A stretch of DNA of 64,000 nt, from assembly GCF_002836945.1 (NCBI RefSeq), contig NZ_NIJM01000012.1:31885-95884 (forward strand), read 5' to 3'. The DNA is from Shewanella chilikensis. GTDB taxonomy: Bacteria; Pseudomonadota; Gammaproteobacteria; Enterobacterales; Shewanellaceae. Below are positions 47,304 to 56,829 of the stretch, in pieces. The translations under genes were made by a program, and so were the position numbers. How positions within the stretch are numbered: the stretch's first letter is position 1; each line of letters opens with the position of its first letter. The notes under the pieces were generated by a model that made no database searches, was not told where the DNA came from, and worked only from the letters and a program-made list of their open reading frames with translations.

Positions 47304-48143
47304 GTGCTGAAAGAGGCAATCACATACGGTATTCCTGAGGACAAGAGTGTTCGTTTGGTGCAGATCACAGATCCTCACCTGTTTGCCGAACCTGAAGGAC
47401 AGCTTCTTGGCGTCAATACCGCCAACAGTCTCAACGCCGTTATCAATACTATCCAGGCCGTCAAGTATCCCGCCGACATGCTGCTGGCCAGTGGTGACAT
47501 CAGTCAGGATTATTCCGGTGAGTCTTACCGCAACTTTGTTGAAGCCATCAAACCGCTGAATTTGCCTTGCCATTATTTGCCTGGCAACCATGATGACCCC
47601 AGGATCATGTATCTGCATATGCAGGGTGAGCGTGTCTATGGCCACAGGCGGGTGTTGGCCGGGAATTGGCAGATTATCTTGCTCGACTCCACAGTGCGGG
47701 GAAAACCGGGTGGTCATATGGCCGAAAGCGAACTTGAGATCATCCGCAGTGCCATAGCCGCCGAACCTGACAAGCACGTGCTGTTGGTGATGCACCATAA
47801 CCCAGTATTGGTGGACTGCACCTGGTTGGATCAACATTGCATGGACAACGGCGCCCAGTTCCTCAAAGAAATGGGGCGTTACCCTCAGATAAAGGGGATG
47901 CTCTGGGGTCATGTTCATCAGCAATTGGATACTGAATATCAGGGGGAAGGTCACAAGCTTTCTTTGATGGCGACACCATCGACTTGTATTCAATTCAAAC
48001 CCTTGTCTTCCTACTTTGCGCTGGATGCACTGCAGCCAGGCTACCGTTTGCTGGAGCTCAAGCCCGATGGTAGCATGCTCACCAATGTTTATCGGATCCC
48101 GGGCGAGCGTTTCGCACCGGATGCTGAGGCCAGCGGCTACTGA
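47304..48143 (+). CDS. cpdA: 3',5'-cyclic AMP phosphodiesterase CpdA
   Basis: CpdA hydrolyses cAMP to AMP and lowers CRP activity. The 279-residue calcineurin-like protein has all metal motifs in order: QITDPHLF (near 19), ASGDISQDY (near 65), LPGNHDD (near 94), MHHNP (near 166) and GHVHQ (near 203). The GTG start is preceded by a weak ribosome site. Position in nudF-yqiB-cpdA-yqiA-parE is as in E. coli. Since Shewanella uses CRP for anaerobic respiration, it may indirectly affect the ttr genes; that is inference. Confidence 0.94.
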   Translation: MLKEAITYGIPEDKSVRLVQITDPHLFAEPEGQLLGVNTANSLNAVINTIQAVKYPADMLLASGDISQDYSGESYRNFVEAIKPLNLPCHYLPGNHDDPRIMYLHMQGERVYGHRRVLAGNWQIILLDSTVRGKPGGHMAESELEIIRSAIAAEPDKHVLLVMHHNPVLVDCTWLDQHCMDNGAQFLKEMGRYPQIKGMLWGHVHQQLDTEYQGEGHKLSLMATPSTCIQFKPLSSYFALDALQPGYRLLELKPDGSMLTNVYRIPGERFAPDAEASGY

Positions 48144-48178
48144 GTTTGCTTTGGAGCAGTGGCCCCTTGTGAGGAACT

Positions 48179-48754
48179 ATGCTGCTCTATATTCACGGTT
48201 TCAACAGTTCTCCCTTGTCTGACAAGGCTGTGCTTACCCGTACCTATATTGAACAACACTTTCCCGGTGTGCGACTGGAGCAGCCACAACTACCCACTTC
48301 GCCCAAGGCGGCGATGGAGTTGCTGATTCAGTTGACTGAAGCGGCCAAGGCCAGGGGCGAGCCACTGGCGTTTATCGGTTCATCCCTCGGCGGGTATTTT
48401 GCTTCTTGGTTGGTAGAGCAATATGGCGGCAAGGCGGTACTTATTAACCCGGCGGTGCGCCCCTTTGAGCTCTTTGGTGATTATTTGGGGGCACAGTACA
48501 ACCCCTATACCGATGAGCACTACCAATTATTGCCGCAACATCAACTACAGCTGATTGAATTTGATACGCCGGTCATTCTCAATCCGGATCGTTTTTTTGT
48601 ATTATTACAGACTGCCGATGAGGTACTGGATTATCGCCAGGCTCTGGGCAAATATCACTGCTGTGAGATGCTGCTGGAAAGCGGTGGAAACCATAGTTTT
48701 GTGGGTTACGGCGACAAGCTGGGCTCAATCTGCCGTTTTTTACACTTATCTTGA
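48179..48754 (+). CDS. yqiA: YqiA-family alpha/beta hydrolase (esterase)
   Basis: A 191-residue alpha/beta hydrolase. The oxyanion motif YIHGFNSSP is at the start, the nucleophile Ser in IGSSLGGYFA near residue 67, an Asp near 135-140 and the His in GGNHSFVGY near 174. E. coli YqiA is an esterase of unknown natural substrate. GAGGAACT precedes the ATG. It lies between cpdA and parE, as in E. coli. Confidence 0.92.
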   Translation: MLLYIHGFNSSPLSDKAVLTRTYIEQHFPGVRLEQPQLPTSPKAAMELLIQLTEAAKARGEPLAFIGSSLGGYFASWLVEQYGGKAVLINPAVRPFELFGDYLGAQYNPYTDEHYQLLPQHQLQLIEFDTPVILNPDRFFVLLQTADEVLDYRQALGKYHCCEMLLESGGNHSFVGYGDKLGSICRFLHLS

Positions 48755-48807
48755 CAATCAGATCCTCGCGGCCCACCATGGCCTGAACATAAAAGACAGT
48801 GTGCGCT

Positions 48808-50694
48808 ATGACCAATCAATACACCTCCGATGCCATTGAAGTACTGAACGGACTGGATCCGGTAAAACGTCGTCCCGGCATGTATACCGATACCACTCGG
48901 CCCAACCATATGGGTCAGGAAGTCATAGATAACAGTGTCGATGAGGCCTTGGCCGGGTTTGCAACTCGAATCGATGTGGTGTTGCATACAGACAACTCCC
49001 TTGAAGTCACTGACGATGGCCGTGGTATGCCGGTGGATATTCACCCGGAGGAGGGGATCCCCGGGGTCGAACTTATCCTGACCAAGCTGCATGCCGGTGG
49101 TAAGTTTTCCAACAAAAATTATCAATTTTCCGGTGGTTTGCACGGGGTAGGGATCTCTGTGGTCAACGCCCTATCTCGAAGAGTTGAAATCACGGTTCGC
49201 CGTGATGCCAAAGTCTATGAAATGGCTTTCGAGCATGGCGATAAGGTTGAGAGTCTCAGGGAAACTGGTACTTGTGGGCGCCGAAATACCGGCACCCGGG
49301 TACAGTTTTGGCCGGATCCCAGCTATTTTGACTCACCGAACTTTTCGGTTACCAAGTTGACTTATCTGCTGCGGGCCAAGGCGGTACTTTGCCCCGGGCT
49401 CAGAATTCGTTTCGCCAACAAACAAAACGGTGAGGTCCATGAATGGTTTTATGAAGAGGGCCTGACCGACTATCTGAAAGACTCCCTTAAAGAGGCTCCG
49501 GCTCTGCCACAAGAGCCTTTTGTCGGCAGTATTAAAACCAATCTGGAAGCCGCCGACTGGGCCATTACCTGGTTGCCTGAGGGCGGCGACAGTATCAGCG
49601 AAAGTTATGTTAACCTAATCCCAACGCCGCTTGGTGGTACCCATGTGAACGGTTTCCGTCAGGGACTGCTCGAGTCGATGCGTGAGTTCTGTGAGTTTCG
49701 CAACTTGATCCCAAGGGGGATTAAGCTCAGTCCGGAAGATATCTGGGACAAGGCCAGTTTTATTCTGTCGGTGAAGATGCAAGATCCGCAATTTGCCGGC
49801 CAGACCAAGGAGAAACTCTCCAGCCGCCAGTGTTCGGCATTTGTGTCGGGTGTGGTGCGTGATGCCTTCAGCCTCTGGCTCAACAGCAACACAGATCAGG
49901 CCGAACTGCTGGCCGAGATGTGCATCAATAACGCCCAGAAGCGTCTCAGGGCGGCGAAGAAAGTTGCTCGCAAGAAGGTCACTTCCGGCCCGGCGCTGCC
50001 CGGCAAACTGACCGACTGTACCGGTCAGGACCCGGCGCGTTCCGAATTATTTCTGGTGGAAGGGGACTCGGCCGGTGGCAGTGCCAAACAGGCCAGAGAC
50101 AGAGAATTTCAGGCGATCATGCCGCTTCGGGGTAAGATCCTCAACACCTGGGAAGTGGAAGCGAGCCAGGTGTTGGCCTCCCAGGAAGTGCACGATATTT
50201 CAGTGGCCATAGGCTGCGATCCCGACAGCGACGATATTTCCGAACTCAGATACGGCAAGATCTGTATTCTCGCCGATGCCGACTCGGATGGTTTGCACAT
50301 AGCAACCTTGCTGTGCGCGCTGTTTCTAAAGCACTATCGCACCTTGGTTGAAAAGGGGCATGTGTATATCGCCATGCCGCCACTGTTCCGTATCGATATC
50401 GGCAAAGAAGTGTTTTACGCTTTGGATGAGCCTGAAAAGCAAGGCATTCTGGACAGGATTGCCGCAGACAACAAGAAAGGTAAAGTGCAGGTCACCCGCT
50501 TTAAAGGTCTGGGTGAGATGAATCCACTGCAACTGAGGGAAACGACCATGGATCCCAACACCCGTAGATTGGTGCAACTGACCATAGACGATGTCGATGA
50601 GACTGTGGCATTGATGGACATGTTGCTGGCCAAGAAGCGCTCAGGTGATCGCAAGTCGTGGCTGGAAACCAAGGGAGACCTTGCTCAGCTGTAA
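48808..50694 (+). CDS. parE: DNA topoisomerase IV subunit B
   Basis: The ATPase subunit of topoisomerase IV, which separates daughter chromosomes. The 628-residue protein (E. coli 630) has the GHKL pocket IDNSVDEALAG (near 45), DDGRGMPVDIH (near 71) and GGLHGVGISVVNALS (near 112), and the TOPRIM motifs LVEGDSAGGSAKQARD (near 415) and DADSDGLHI (near 490). The ATG at 48808 matches the conserved start; a GTG three codons earlier is not needed. One gene separates it from parC. Confidence 0.97.
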   Translation: MTNQYTSDAIEVLNGLDPVKRRPGMYTDTTRPNHMGQEVIDNSVDEALAGFATRIDVVLHTDNSLEVTDDGRGMPVDIHPEEGIPGVELILTKLHAGGKFSNKNYQFSGGLHGVGISVVNALSRRVEITVRRDAKVYEMAFEHGDKVESLRETGTCGRRNTGTRVQFWPDPSYFDSPNFSVTKLTYLLRAKAVLCPGLRIRFANKQNGEVHEWFYEEGLTDYLKDSLKEAPALPQEPFVGSIKTNLEAADWAITWLPEGGDSISESYVNLIPTPLGGTHVNGFRQGLLESMREFCEFRNLIPRGIKLSPEDIWDKASFILSVKMQDPQFAGQTKEKLSSRQCSAFVSGVVRDAFSLWLNSNTDQAELLAEMCINNAQKRLRAAKKVARKKVTSGPALPGKLTDCTGQDPARSELFLVEGDSAGGSAKQARDREFQAIMPLRGKILNTWEVEASQVLASQEVHDISVAIGCDPDSDDISELRYGKICILADADSDGLHIATLLCALFLKHYRTLVEKGHVYIAMPPLFRIDIGKEVFYALDEPEKQGILDRIAADNKKGKVQVTRFKGLGEMNPLQLRETTMDPNTRRLVQLTIDDVDETVALMDMLLAKKRSGDRKSWLETKGDLAQL

Positions 50695-50738
50695 TCGCCC
50701 TTGATGTGCCAATAACTATAAAACTTAAAGGCAAGGAT

Positions 50739-51917
50739 ATGATGAACCTGAATAACAGAGTCGGTATCGCGACCGGCGGAGGCTTGCTCCTGCTGGGAGC
50801 GGCGTTGCTGAGTGCGGCGGCCAATGCATCTCAGTCGATGATCATTACCGTGACCAAAGGCTTTGGTGTTTCTCTCTATGCCACAGATGTTGGCGATGCC
50901 AAGCAGATGGCAGTAGGAGATGAAGGTACCCTGTTTGTTGGTTCTCACAAGAGCGGCACGATTCACGCTTTGGTCGACAGTAACAGTGATGGCCGGGTCG
51001 ATAAGCGTTACCTGATAGCCAAGGGCCTGGATTACCCGGAGGCGCTGGCCTTCCATAAGGGCGATCTCTATGTCGCTTTGGAAGACAGAGTCGTGGTGTA
51101 CCAGGATATAGAGCCCAGGCTCAGACGTCCTCCGCGGGCACGGGAAGTGTATGATCAACTTCCGGGCAACGGCAGAAAGAGTGCCAGAGCCATGCGCTTT
51201 GGTCCGGATGGCAGGCTCTATATTGCTATCAGCGCTCCCTGCAATGTGTGTGAGCCCAGCGCTCCTTTTGGCAGCATCATTGCCGTGGATGTGAACTCCG
51301 GCAGTAGTCAGCAGATAGCGCTCGGAATACGTAATGTCATAGGTTTTGACTGGTCGCCACTGGATAGCCGTCTTTGGTTTGCCGATATGAGCCGCGACTG
51401 GATGGGGGATAATCTGCCACCGGATGAAATCAACCGGGTCGATGTTGCCGGGGCGCATTATGGTTTCCCTTATGTGCATGGCAAAGATGTGCAGGAACCT
51501 GCCTATGAAGAGCCCAAGAGCCTGAATATTACCAAGCCAGTCTATGAACTGCCGGCGCATGTGTCTCCTATGGGGATGCTGTTTTATCGGGGAAGCCAGT
51601 TTCCCGCCGAATATCACAACCAGATTTTATTGGCAGAGAACGGCTCCTGGAACCGTTCCAGTAAGGTGGGATACCAGATAGTGGTGTTGGAAACTGATGG
51701 CCGCAAGGTGAGCAATCGCCGCACCCTGGTGAGTTTTCTCGATGGTGAGTTTCCGGTGGCCAGGCCCCATTCACTGGCGATGGCCCCGGATGGCGCCGTC
51801 TATATTTCGGATGATCTGAAGGGAAACATCTACCGCCTGTACTACAAAGACACTGGTGCAGAAGATGCTGAATCTGAGTCGGACTATGCGCCGAAACCTG
51901 AACAGGAAAATGAATAA
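50739..51917 (+). CDS. PQQ-type sugar dehydrogenase-like protein (glucose/sorbosone family)
   Basis: A 392-residue secreted protein with a hydrophobic signal segment (about 8-30, ending AANA), then a six-bladed propeller of the glucose/sorbosone dehydrogenase type. Blocks include [21 protein letters not shown] (near 155) and [38 protein letters not shown] (near 270) in pattern. The substrate is unknown, and PQQ use is family inference. AAGGAT precedes paired ATGs at 50739 and 50742. It lies between parE and parC; its stop overlaps the parC start (TAATG), so it is translationally coupled to topoisomerase IV. Confidence 0.85.
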   Translation: MMNLNNRVGIATGGGLLLLGAALLSAAANASQSMIITVTKGFGVSLYATDVGDAKQMAVGDEGTLFVGSHKSGTIHALVDSNSDGRVDKRYLIAKGLDYPEALAFHKGDLYVALEDRVVVYQDIEPRLRRPPRAREVYDQLPGNGRKSARAMRFGPDGRLYIAISAPCNVCEPSAPFGSIIAVDVNSGSSQQIALGIRNVIGFDWSPLDSRLWFADMSRDWMGDNLPPDEINRVDVAGAHYGFPYVHGKDVQEPAYEEPKSLNITKPVYELPAHVSPMGMLFYRGSQFPAEYHNQILLAENGSWNRSSKVGYQIVVLETDGRKVSNRRTLVSFLDGEFPVARPHSLAMAPDGAVYISDDLKGNIYRLYYKDTGAEDAESESDYAPKPEQENE

Positions 51918-54184
51918 TGAGTGATGCGATAGCCTTGAGCCTGGATGGCGTGGAGCAGATGCCGCTCAGGCGCTTCACTGAAGAGGCATATCTCAACTAT
52001 TCCATGTATGTGATCATGGATCGGGCCTTGCCTCATATTGGCGATGGCCTCAAGCCGGTGCAACGGCGAATTGTTTACGCCATGAGCGAGCTGGGATTAT
52101 CGGCGGCGGCCAAATACAAGAAGTCGGCCCGTACCGTGGGTGACGTGCTGGGTAAGTATCACCCGCACGGTGACAGCGCCTGTTACGAAGCCATGGTACT
52201 GATGGCGCAGCCCTTTACCTATCGCTATCCCTTGGTGGATGGTCAGGGTAACTGGGGGGCTCCGGACGATCCCAAGTCGTTTGCGGCCATGCGTTATACC
52301 GAAGCCAGGCTATCCAAGTTTTCCGAGGTACTGCTCAGCGAGCTAGGTCAAGGAACAGTGGACTGGGGAGTCAACTTCGATGGCACCCTGAAAGAGCCCT
52401 TGGTGCTGCCGGCCAGACTGCCGCATATTTTGCTCAACGGTATTACCGGTATCGCAGTGGGTATGGCCACGGATATTCCGCCCCATAATGCCCGCGAGTT
52501 GGCCAGCGCCTGTATCGAGCTGCTGGATAATCCCAAGGCCGATTTGCCGCGGCTGATGGAATTCGTGCCCGGGCCTGATTATCCGACAGCTGCCGAGATC
52601 ATTACCCCGCGCGCCGAAATCGCCAAGGTCTATGAATCGGGCCGCGGCTCAATCAAGGCCCGTGCGGTTTACACAGTGGAAAACGGTGAAGTGGTGATAA
52701 CGGCTTTGCCGCACCAGGCCAGCTCCAGCAAGATCCTCGAGCAGTTGGCGGCGCAGATGCAGGCCAAGAAGCTGCCCATGGTGACAGACTTGCGCGATGA
52801 ATCGGACCATGAAAGTCCGGTGCGCTTGGTGATAGTGCCGAGATCCAACCGGGTCGATATCGAACAGATGATGGCGCACCTGTTTGCCACTACAGATCTG
52901 GAGAAGAGTTACAGGGTCAACCTCAATGTGCTCGGCCTCGATGGCAGGCCTCAGGTCAAGGGGCTCAAGCAACTCTTGAGTGAGTGGCTGGAGTTTCGAA
53001 TTCATACTGTGCGCCGCCGTCTGGAATTCCGTCTGGATAAAGTCCTGGCCAGGTTGCATATTCTTGAAGCCTTGATGATCGCCTTCCTCAATATCGATGA
53101 AGTGATAGAGATCATCCGCTTTCACGATGAACCCAAGGCCGAACTGATGCGCCGCTTTGGGCTGACAGACAAGCAAGCCGAAGCGATTCTGGAGCTCAAG
53201 CTGCGCCATCTGGCCAAGCTGGAAGAGATGAAGATCCGTGGTGAGCAGGATGAGCTCGAAGCCGAGCGGGAAAAGCTGCAACTGCTGCTCAGTTCGGAAC
53301 GCCGCTTGAAGACCTTGATCAAGAAAGAACTGCAGGCAGATGCGGAAACCTATGGTGATGACCGCCGCTCGCCACTGGTGGTGAGAAGCGAATCCAGAGC
53401 GTTGTCGGAGCAGGAGTTGGTGCCAACCGAGCCCGTGACTGTGGTGTTGTCTGAAAAGGGTTGGGTGCGCTGTGCCAAGGGCCATGATATAGACGCCGCC
53501 GGGTTGTCCTACAAGGCTGGTGACAGTTTCCTCTGCGCCGCGGCCGGCCGCAGCAATCAGCAATCTGTGTTTATTGACAGCGCCGGGCGCGCCTTCGCCA
53601 CGGATACCCATACTCTGCCTTCGGCCCGTAGCCAAGGGGAACCTATTACCACCAGATTCAATCTGGCCCCAGGGGAGAGCATGGAGCACGTATTGCTCGG
53701 GGATGATGATAACTGCTTCCTGCTGGCGAGTGATGCCGGTTACGGCTTTATCTGCGCCTTTAAGGACATGGTGTCGCGCAACAAGGCGGGTAAGGCTTTG
53801 CTGACGCTGCCGGCCAATGCCAAGGCTTTAACGCCACGTAAACTGGACAAGTCCAGACCCAGTTCGATTCTGGCCATTACCAATGAAGGGCGGATGCTGA
53901 TGTTCTCCATGGAGGCGCTGCCGCAGTTGGCCAAGGGCAAGGGCAATAAGATTATCGGCATCCCATCGGAGCGGGCGAAAAACCGTGAAGAGTTGGTGAC
54001 TCACCTTTACCTGGTGCCGGAAGGCGCCAATGTCACCCTCTGGGCCGGTAAGCGTAAGCTGACACTAAAGAGCAGCGATCTGGAGCATTATCGTGGTGAG
54101 CGTGGCCGTCGTGGCGCCAAGCTGCCAAGAGGGCTGCAAAGGGTCGACAGTGTCGAAGTCAGTGTGGAGGAGCCGGCGCTGTAG
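51917..54184 (+). CDS. parC: DNA topoisomerase IV subunit A
   Basis: The DNA-cutting subunit of topoisomerase IV. The 755-residue protein (E. coli 752) has the winged-helix block [21 protein letters not shown] near residue 72-91 and the catalytic Tyr in [11 protein letters not shown] (about Y127). Positions matching E. coli Ser80 and Glu84 are Ser87 and Glu91, the quinolone-sensitive state. A C-terminal pinwheel domain follows (about 490-740). It starts inside the dehydrogenase stop codon and is followed by short repeats and a strong terminator. Confidence 0.97.
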   Translation: MSDAIALSLDGVEQMPLRRFTEEAYLNYSMYVIMDRALPHIGDGLKPVQRRIVYAMSELGLSAAAKYKKSARTVGDVLGKYHPHGDSACYEAMVLMAQPFTYRYPLVDGQGNWGAPDDPKSFAAMRYTEARLSKFSEVLLSELGQGTVDWGVNFDGTLKEPLVLPARLPHILLNGITGIAVGMATDIPPHNARELASACIELLDNPKADLPRLMEFVPGPDYPTAAEIITPRAEIAKVYESGRGSIKARAVYTVENGEVVITALPHQASSSKILEQLAAQMQAKKLPMVTDLRDESDHESPVRLVIVPRSNRVDIEQMMAHLFATTDLEKSYRVNLNVLGLDGRPQVKGLKQLLSEWLEFRIHTVRRRLEFRLDKVLARLHILEALMIAFLNIDEVIEIIRFHDEPKAELMRRFGLTDKQAEAILELKLRHLAKLEEMKIRGEQDELEAEREKLQLLLSSERRLKTLIKKELQADAETYGDDRRSPLVVRSESRALSEQELVPTEPVTVVLSEKGWVRCAKGHDIDAAGLSYKAGDSFLCAAAGRSNQQSVFIDSAGRAFATDTHTLPSARSQGEPITTRFNLAPGESMEHVLLGDDDNCFLLASDAGYGFICAFKDMVSRNKAGKALLTLPANAKALTPRKLDKSRPSSILAITNEGRMLMFSMEALPQLAKGKGNKIIGIPSERAKNREELVTHLYLVPEGANVTLWAGKRKLTLKSSDLEHYRGERGRRGAKLPRGLQRVDSVEVSVEEPAL

Positions 54185-54185
54185 C

Positions 54186-54233
54186 CCGGCCCAAAAGTAG
54201 TCCGGCTCAAAAGTAATCCGGCCCAAAAATCAC
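54186..54233 (+). repeat. Three 16-bp tandem repeats directly after parC
   Basis: CCGGCCCAAAAGTAGT (54186-54201), CCGGCTCAAAAGTAAT (54202-54217) and CCGGCCCAAAAATCAC (54218-54233) repeat with a 16-bp period. The array lies between the stop codon and the terminator, so it would be in the 3' UTR. Confidence 0.75.
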
Positions 54234-54266
54234 AAAAGCCGCATCATGATGCGGCTTTTGTTTTTT
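54233..54266 (+). terminator. Terminator of the nudF-parC operon
   Basis: CAAAAGCCGCATCA and its exact complement TGATGCGGCTTTTG form a 28-bp palindrome (54233-54260) followed by six T. Read from the minus side it also lies just past the bfd stop. Confidence 0.92.
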
Positions 54267-54276
54267 ACCTGATATA

Positions 54277-54468
54277 TCAGGCGACTTCGTAATAATTGGG
54301 CTCAAGATCCAGCTGGTTTTGGATGATTTGCGTCGCCATCCGTACACACTTACCGCATTGATCACCCACCCCGAGGCGTTTTTTCACCTCGCTGAGGCTA
54401 ACATCTCCCTGGCTGACTGCCTGCTTTATCTGGGTATCCGTAATTGCATGACACAGACAAACGTACAT
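54277..54468 (-). CDS. bfd: Bacterioferritin-associated ferredoxin Bfd
   Basis: Bfd is a small [2Fe-2S] protein that reduces iron in bacterioferritin so it can be released. The 63-residue protein matches E. coli Bfd (64), with the four cysteine ligands in MYVCLCHAIT and GDQCGKCVRMA. It faces the parC operon convergently. A possible Fur box lies about 55-73 bp upstream, fitting induction under iron starvation. No bacterioferritin gene is in the window. Confidence 0.93.
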   Translation of the reverse strand: MYVCLCHAITDTQIKQAVSQGDVSLSEVKKRLGVGDQCGKCVRMATQIIQNQLDLEPNYYEVA

Positions 54469-54522
54469 TTATCGGGCTCCGGTTACTGCTGGTAAGTGGA
54501 CGTTATTTTTCAATACGCAATT

Positions 54523-54541
54523 CTAAATGAAAACTGTTATC
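54523..54541 (-). promoter_or_regulatory. Possible Fur box upstream of bfd
   Basis: On the minus strand the site reads GATAACAGTTTTCATTTAG, matching the 19-bp Fur consensus GATAATGATAATCATTATC at 11 positions, best in the outer GATAA and CATT parts. bfd is a known Fur target in E. coli. Confidence 0.45.
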
Positions 54542-54661
54542 AATACTAATAACGCTTGGATATATTTTAGAGTAGATCACCCTTGAGTTGGTTATTAGGG
54601 ATGGTGCGAACAAGTCTCATGTGTGCTCTGCGTCGGCTTACGGGCTTGGATCCAAGGCGTG

Positions 54662-54695
54662 GTTCTTGCAAATGACTCTAGTCCTTTGCAAGAAC
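54662..54695. repeat. 11-bp inverted repeat in the bfd-dehydrogenase gap
   Basis: GTTCTTGCAAA (54662-54672) and TTTGCAAGAAC (54685-54695) are perfect complements around a 12-nt loop that itself can pair GAC with GTC. No T run follows on either strand. The rest of the 290-bp gap shows no gene. Confidence 0.6.
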
Positions 54696-54725
54696 TTCCT
54701 TAGGTCTTTAGTTAGCAAATAGCAC

Positions 54726-54750
54726 CGCGCCCGGAGGAGTGGGCGCGCTA
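54726..54750 (-). terminator. Possible terminator of the D-2-hydroxyacid dehydrogenase gene
   Basis: CGCGCCC (54726-54732) pairs with GGGCGCG (54741-54747). On the minus strand it follows the stop by about 12 nt, but only GCTATTT trails it, so termination is likely weak. Confidence 0.4.
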
Positions 54751-54759
54751 GAGGAAGGA

Positions 54760-55686
54760 TTAGTAACCGCGGTCGAAGTACACCAGATTCTCCAGTGATT
54801 CGGCATTGAGATAGTGGTGATAGTTGCGGGCGAAGATATCGACCACCTGAGACGGGAAGCTGGGCGCCGAAATATGGGGAGTGATTACCGCATTGGGGCA
54901 ATCCCAGATGGGGTGCAGCGGTGACAGCGGCTCCTGGGCAAACACATCCAACACGGCTTTGAGCCGGTTTCTGCGGCCGAGTTCGACCACCAGGGCATCG
55001 AGATCTAGGGCGTCGCCGCGGCCTATATTGAACAGTATCGCGCTGTCTTTGAGTTGTGCCAGCTTCTCTTGGCTCAGCAAGCCTCGGCTCTCCTGAGTGC
55101 TCGGCAGAGTGTTGACGACCACATCGGCCTGGGGCAAAAGCTCATCGAGCTGGGCCGGGCTGATGATGCAATCAAAGCCCGCGACGGCCCTTTGGCTGCG
55201 GTTCATGCCCCAGACCTGCATTTTGAAGTGCTTGGCGCTGGTGGCCAGGTGCTCGCCGATGGAACCCGTGCCCAGGATCAGCATCTTCATCCCCTGCAGG
55301 GTGGCCAGGGGACCTGGGTGCCAGTATTTCTCCTGTTGCTGGTGATGATACAGCGTATGTTGGCGAACTTCGGCGAGCAGATAACCAAACACATATTCAC
55401 TCATCAAGGGGCCGAAGATACCCTTCACATTGGTCAGCAGGTAGTCTTTCCTAGTTTTAGCGCCAAGCAGTTTATCGACACCGGCGAAAGTTGATTGTAG
55501 CCAACTGAGACTCTTGCCGTGACTCAGCAGCGGTTGGGCCAGAGCCGGTTCAGCCAGCCAGATATCGGCACTGGCGATATTGGCCGGGTCATCGCCCAGG
55601 ATAGTAAGGCCAGGAAGTGATTTTTCTGACAACAACTGTCGATATTCAGCATTTTCCCGGGTGAGTAACAGCAGCTTGTATGCCAT
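54760..55686 (-). CDS. D-2-hydroxyacid dehydrogenase
   Basis: An NAD(P)-dependent 2-hydroxyacid dehydrogenase of 308 residues. The Rossmann motif LILGTGSIGEHLA lies near residue 137, the catalytic Arg in NIGRGDALDLDAL near 223, the Glu in VLDVFAQEPLS near 253 and the His in ITPHISAPSFPS near 274. It is near the GhrA-type and other short hydroxypyruvate or glyoxylate reductases, but the substrate is not clear. AAGGA precedes the ATG. Divergent from the DUF3392 gene. Confidence 0.88.
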   Translation of the reverse strand: MAYKLLLLTRENAEYRQLLSEKSLPGLTILGDDPANIASADIWLAEPALAQPLLSHGKSLSWLQSTFAGVDKLLGAKTRKDYLLTNVKGIFGPLMSEYVFGYLLAEVRQHTLYHHQQQEKYWHPGPLATLQGMKMLILGTGSIGEHLATSAKHFKMQVWGMNRSQRAVAGFDCIISPAQLDELLPQADVVVNTLPSTQESRGLLSQEKLAQLKDSAILFNIGRGDALDLDALVVELGRRNRLKAVLDVFAQEPLSPLHPIWDCPNAVITPHISAPSFPSQVVDIFARNYHHYLNAESLENLVYFDRGY

Positions 55687-55734
55687 AGTATCAGTCCTTG
55701 TTGTTTTCGTTATTTTTATGGATTTTATATTTTA

Positions 55735-56067
55735 ATGGATTCAGTTACGCAACTGCTGACCCAGCTGGGCAGTCAGCTCTATCCCTGGCTCAATGAGATA
55801 GCTACCGCCATGGTTGCCTGCGTCATTTTGGTGTTCGGTGCCGACTTCAACCGTTTTCTGCGCCGTAAGCTCGGGGCACGCAACTTTGTACTGCGCACGC
55901 TGATCTTTATTTTGGTCAACGCCTTTGGTTACGGCATGCTGATAGTGGCTCTTAGCCCCTGGCTCGCCAGGCAGTTGGCGCACCTACCGGCGCTGTGGAC
56001 TTTACTCTTGGTCAGCGCCACTTTTATCTTTGTCGGCGGCTGGGCCCAGCGCAATAACCAGAGTTGA
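55735..56067 (+). CDS. DUF3392 family membrane protein
   Basis: A 110-residue inner-membrane protein of the DUF3392 family with three hydrophobic helices (about 21-38, 55-78 and 84-102) and a conserved basic loop FNRFLRRKLGARNFVLRT near residue 38. Found mainly in marine gammaproteobacteria. Function unknown. It ends convergently to the GDPD gene, with a 36-bp gap. Confidence 0.85.
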   Translation: MDSVTQLLTQLGSQLYPWLNEIATAMVACVILVFGADFNRFLRRKLGARNFVLRTLIFILVNAFGYGMLIVALSPWLARQLAHLPALWTLLLVSATFIFVGGWAQRNNQS

Positions 56068-56103
56068 ACACGCTAATCAGAGAGCATTCAAACGAATGAT
56101 CAT

Positions 56104-56823
56104 TCACTCAAACCAGTGGCGGTAGTCAGTTTGTGACTCCTGAGTCAATGCGGCGGCGGCTTTGTCTGGATAGTTGGCAAAAATACCATCTACCCCCAGC
56201 GCTGCCAGCGCCCTGATATCATCGGCATCATCTACGGTATAGACATACACTTTGGCGCCGCGCTGATGAGCATCGGCTACCAGTTCACGGTTGATAAAGC
56301 TGATATCCAGATGCAGTGACCAGGCTTTGAGCTCACTGACCACGGCGGCTTGGTTGAGCGCTATCCCCTCGAGCAGTGGCGCTACCGGTACGTCGGGCAA
56401 CTGCTGTTTTACCTGTTTGAGCCAGAGATGATTGAATGAAGACACCAGCAGCTGCTCTGGCTGGTAGCCGAGTTGCAGTAGCTGCGGGTATTGCTGGATG
56501 AAAGGCTCGACGCAACCCACTCCCTTGAGCTCTATGTTGACCGTCATGCGCCCCTCGATAAGCTCAAGTACCTGGCGCAGGGTAGGGATAGGTTCTCCCT
56601 CGACCCTAAGCTGCCGTAGATAGCTGCTGCTTTGCTGCGCGAGCAGCCCTTTGCCGTTGCTCTTGGGGCTCAGGCGGCGGTCATGAAACACCCAGAGCTC
56701 ACCATCGGCATGATGTACATCCAGCTCAACTGCCTCACATCCAAGCTCTAGTGCCAGCGCCATCGCCTTAAGGGTGTTTTCCGGCGCATAACCACTGGCG
56801 CCACGGTGCGCGAAAATCAACAT
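56104..56823 (-). CDS. Glycerophosphodiester phosphodiesterase (UgpQ-like)
   Basis: A GDPD-family enzyme that splits glycerophosphodiesters into glycerol 3-phosphate and an alcohol. The 239-residue protein starts with the catalytic block FAHRGASGYAPENTLKA, has ELDVHHADGELWVFHDRRL (metal-binding Glu, Asp and His) near residue 37 and VNIELKG near 98. There is no signal peptide, so it is cytoplasmic like UgpQ. It follows mscM by 6 nt on the same strand and probably shares its transcript. Confidence 0.92.
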   Translation of the reverse strand: MLIFAHRGASGYAPENTLKAMALALELGCEAVELDVHHADGELWVFHDRRLSPKSNGKGLLAQQSSSYLRQLRVEGEPIPTLRQVLELIEGRMTVNIELKGVGCVEPFIQQYPQLLQLGYQPEQLLVSSFNHLWLKQVKQQLPDVPVAPLLEGIALNQAAVVSELKAWSLHLDISFINRELVADAHQRGAKVYVYTVDDADDIRALAALGVDGIFANYPDKAAAALTQESQTDYRHWFE

Positions 56824-56829
56824 CTGCGA

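Noticed and set aside
54662..54695. Inverted repeat as an insertion-sequence end or attachment site
   Set aside because: There is no transposase, integrase or target duplication nearby; a simple hairpin is the modest reading.
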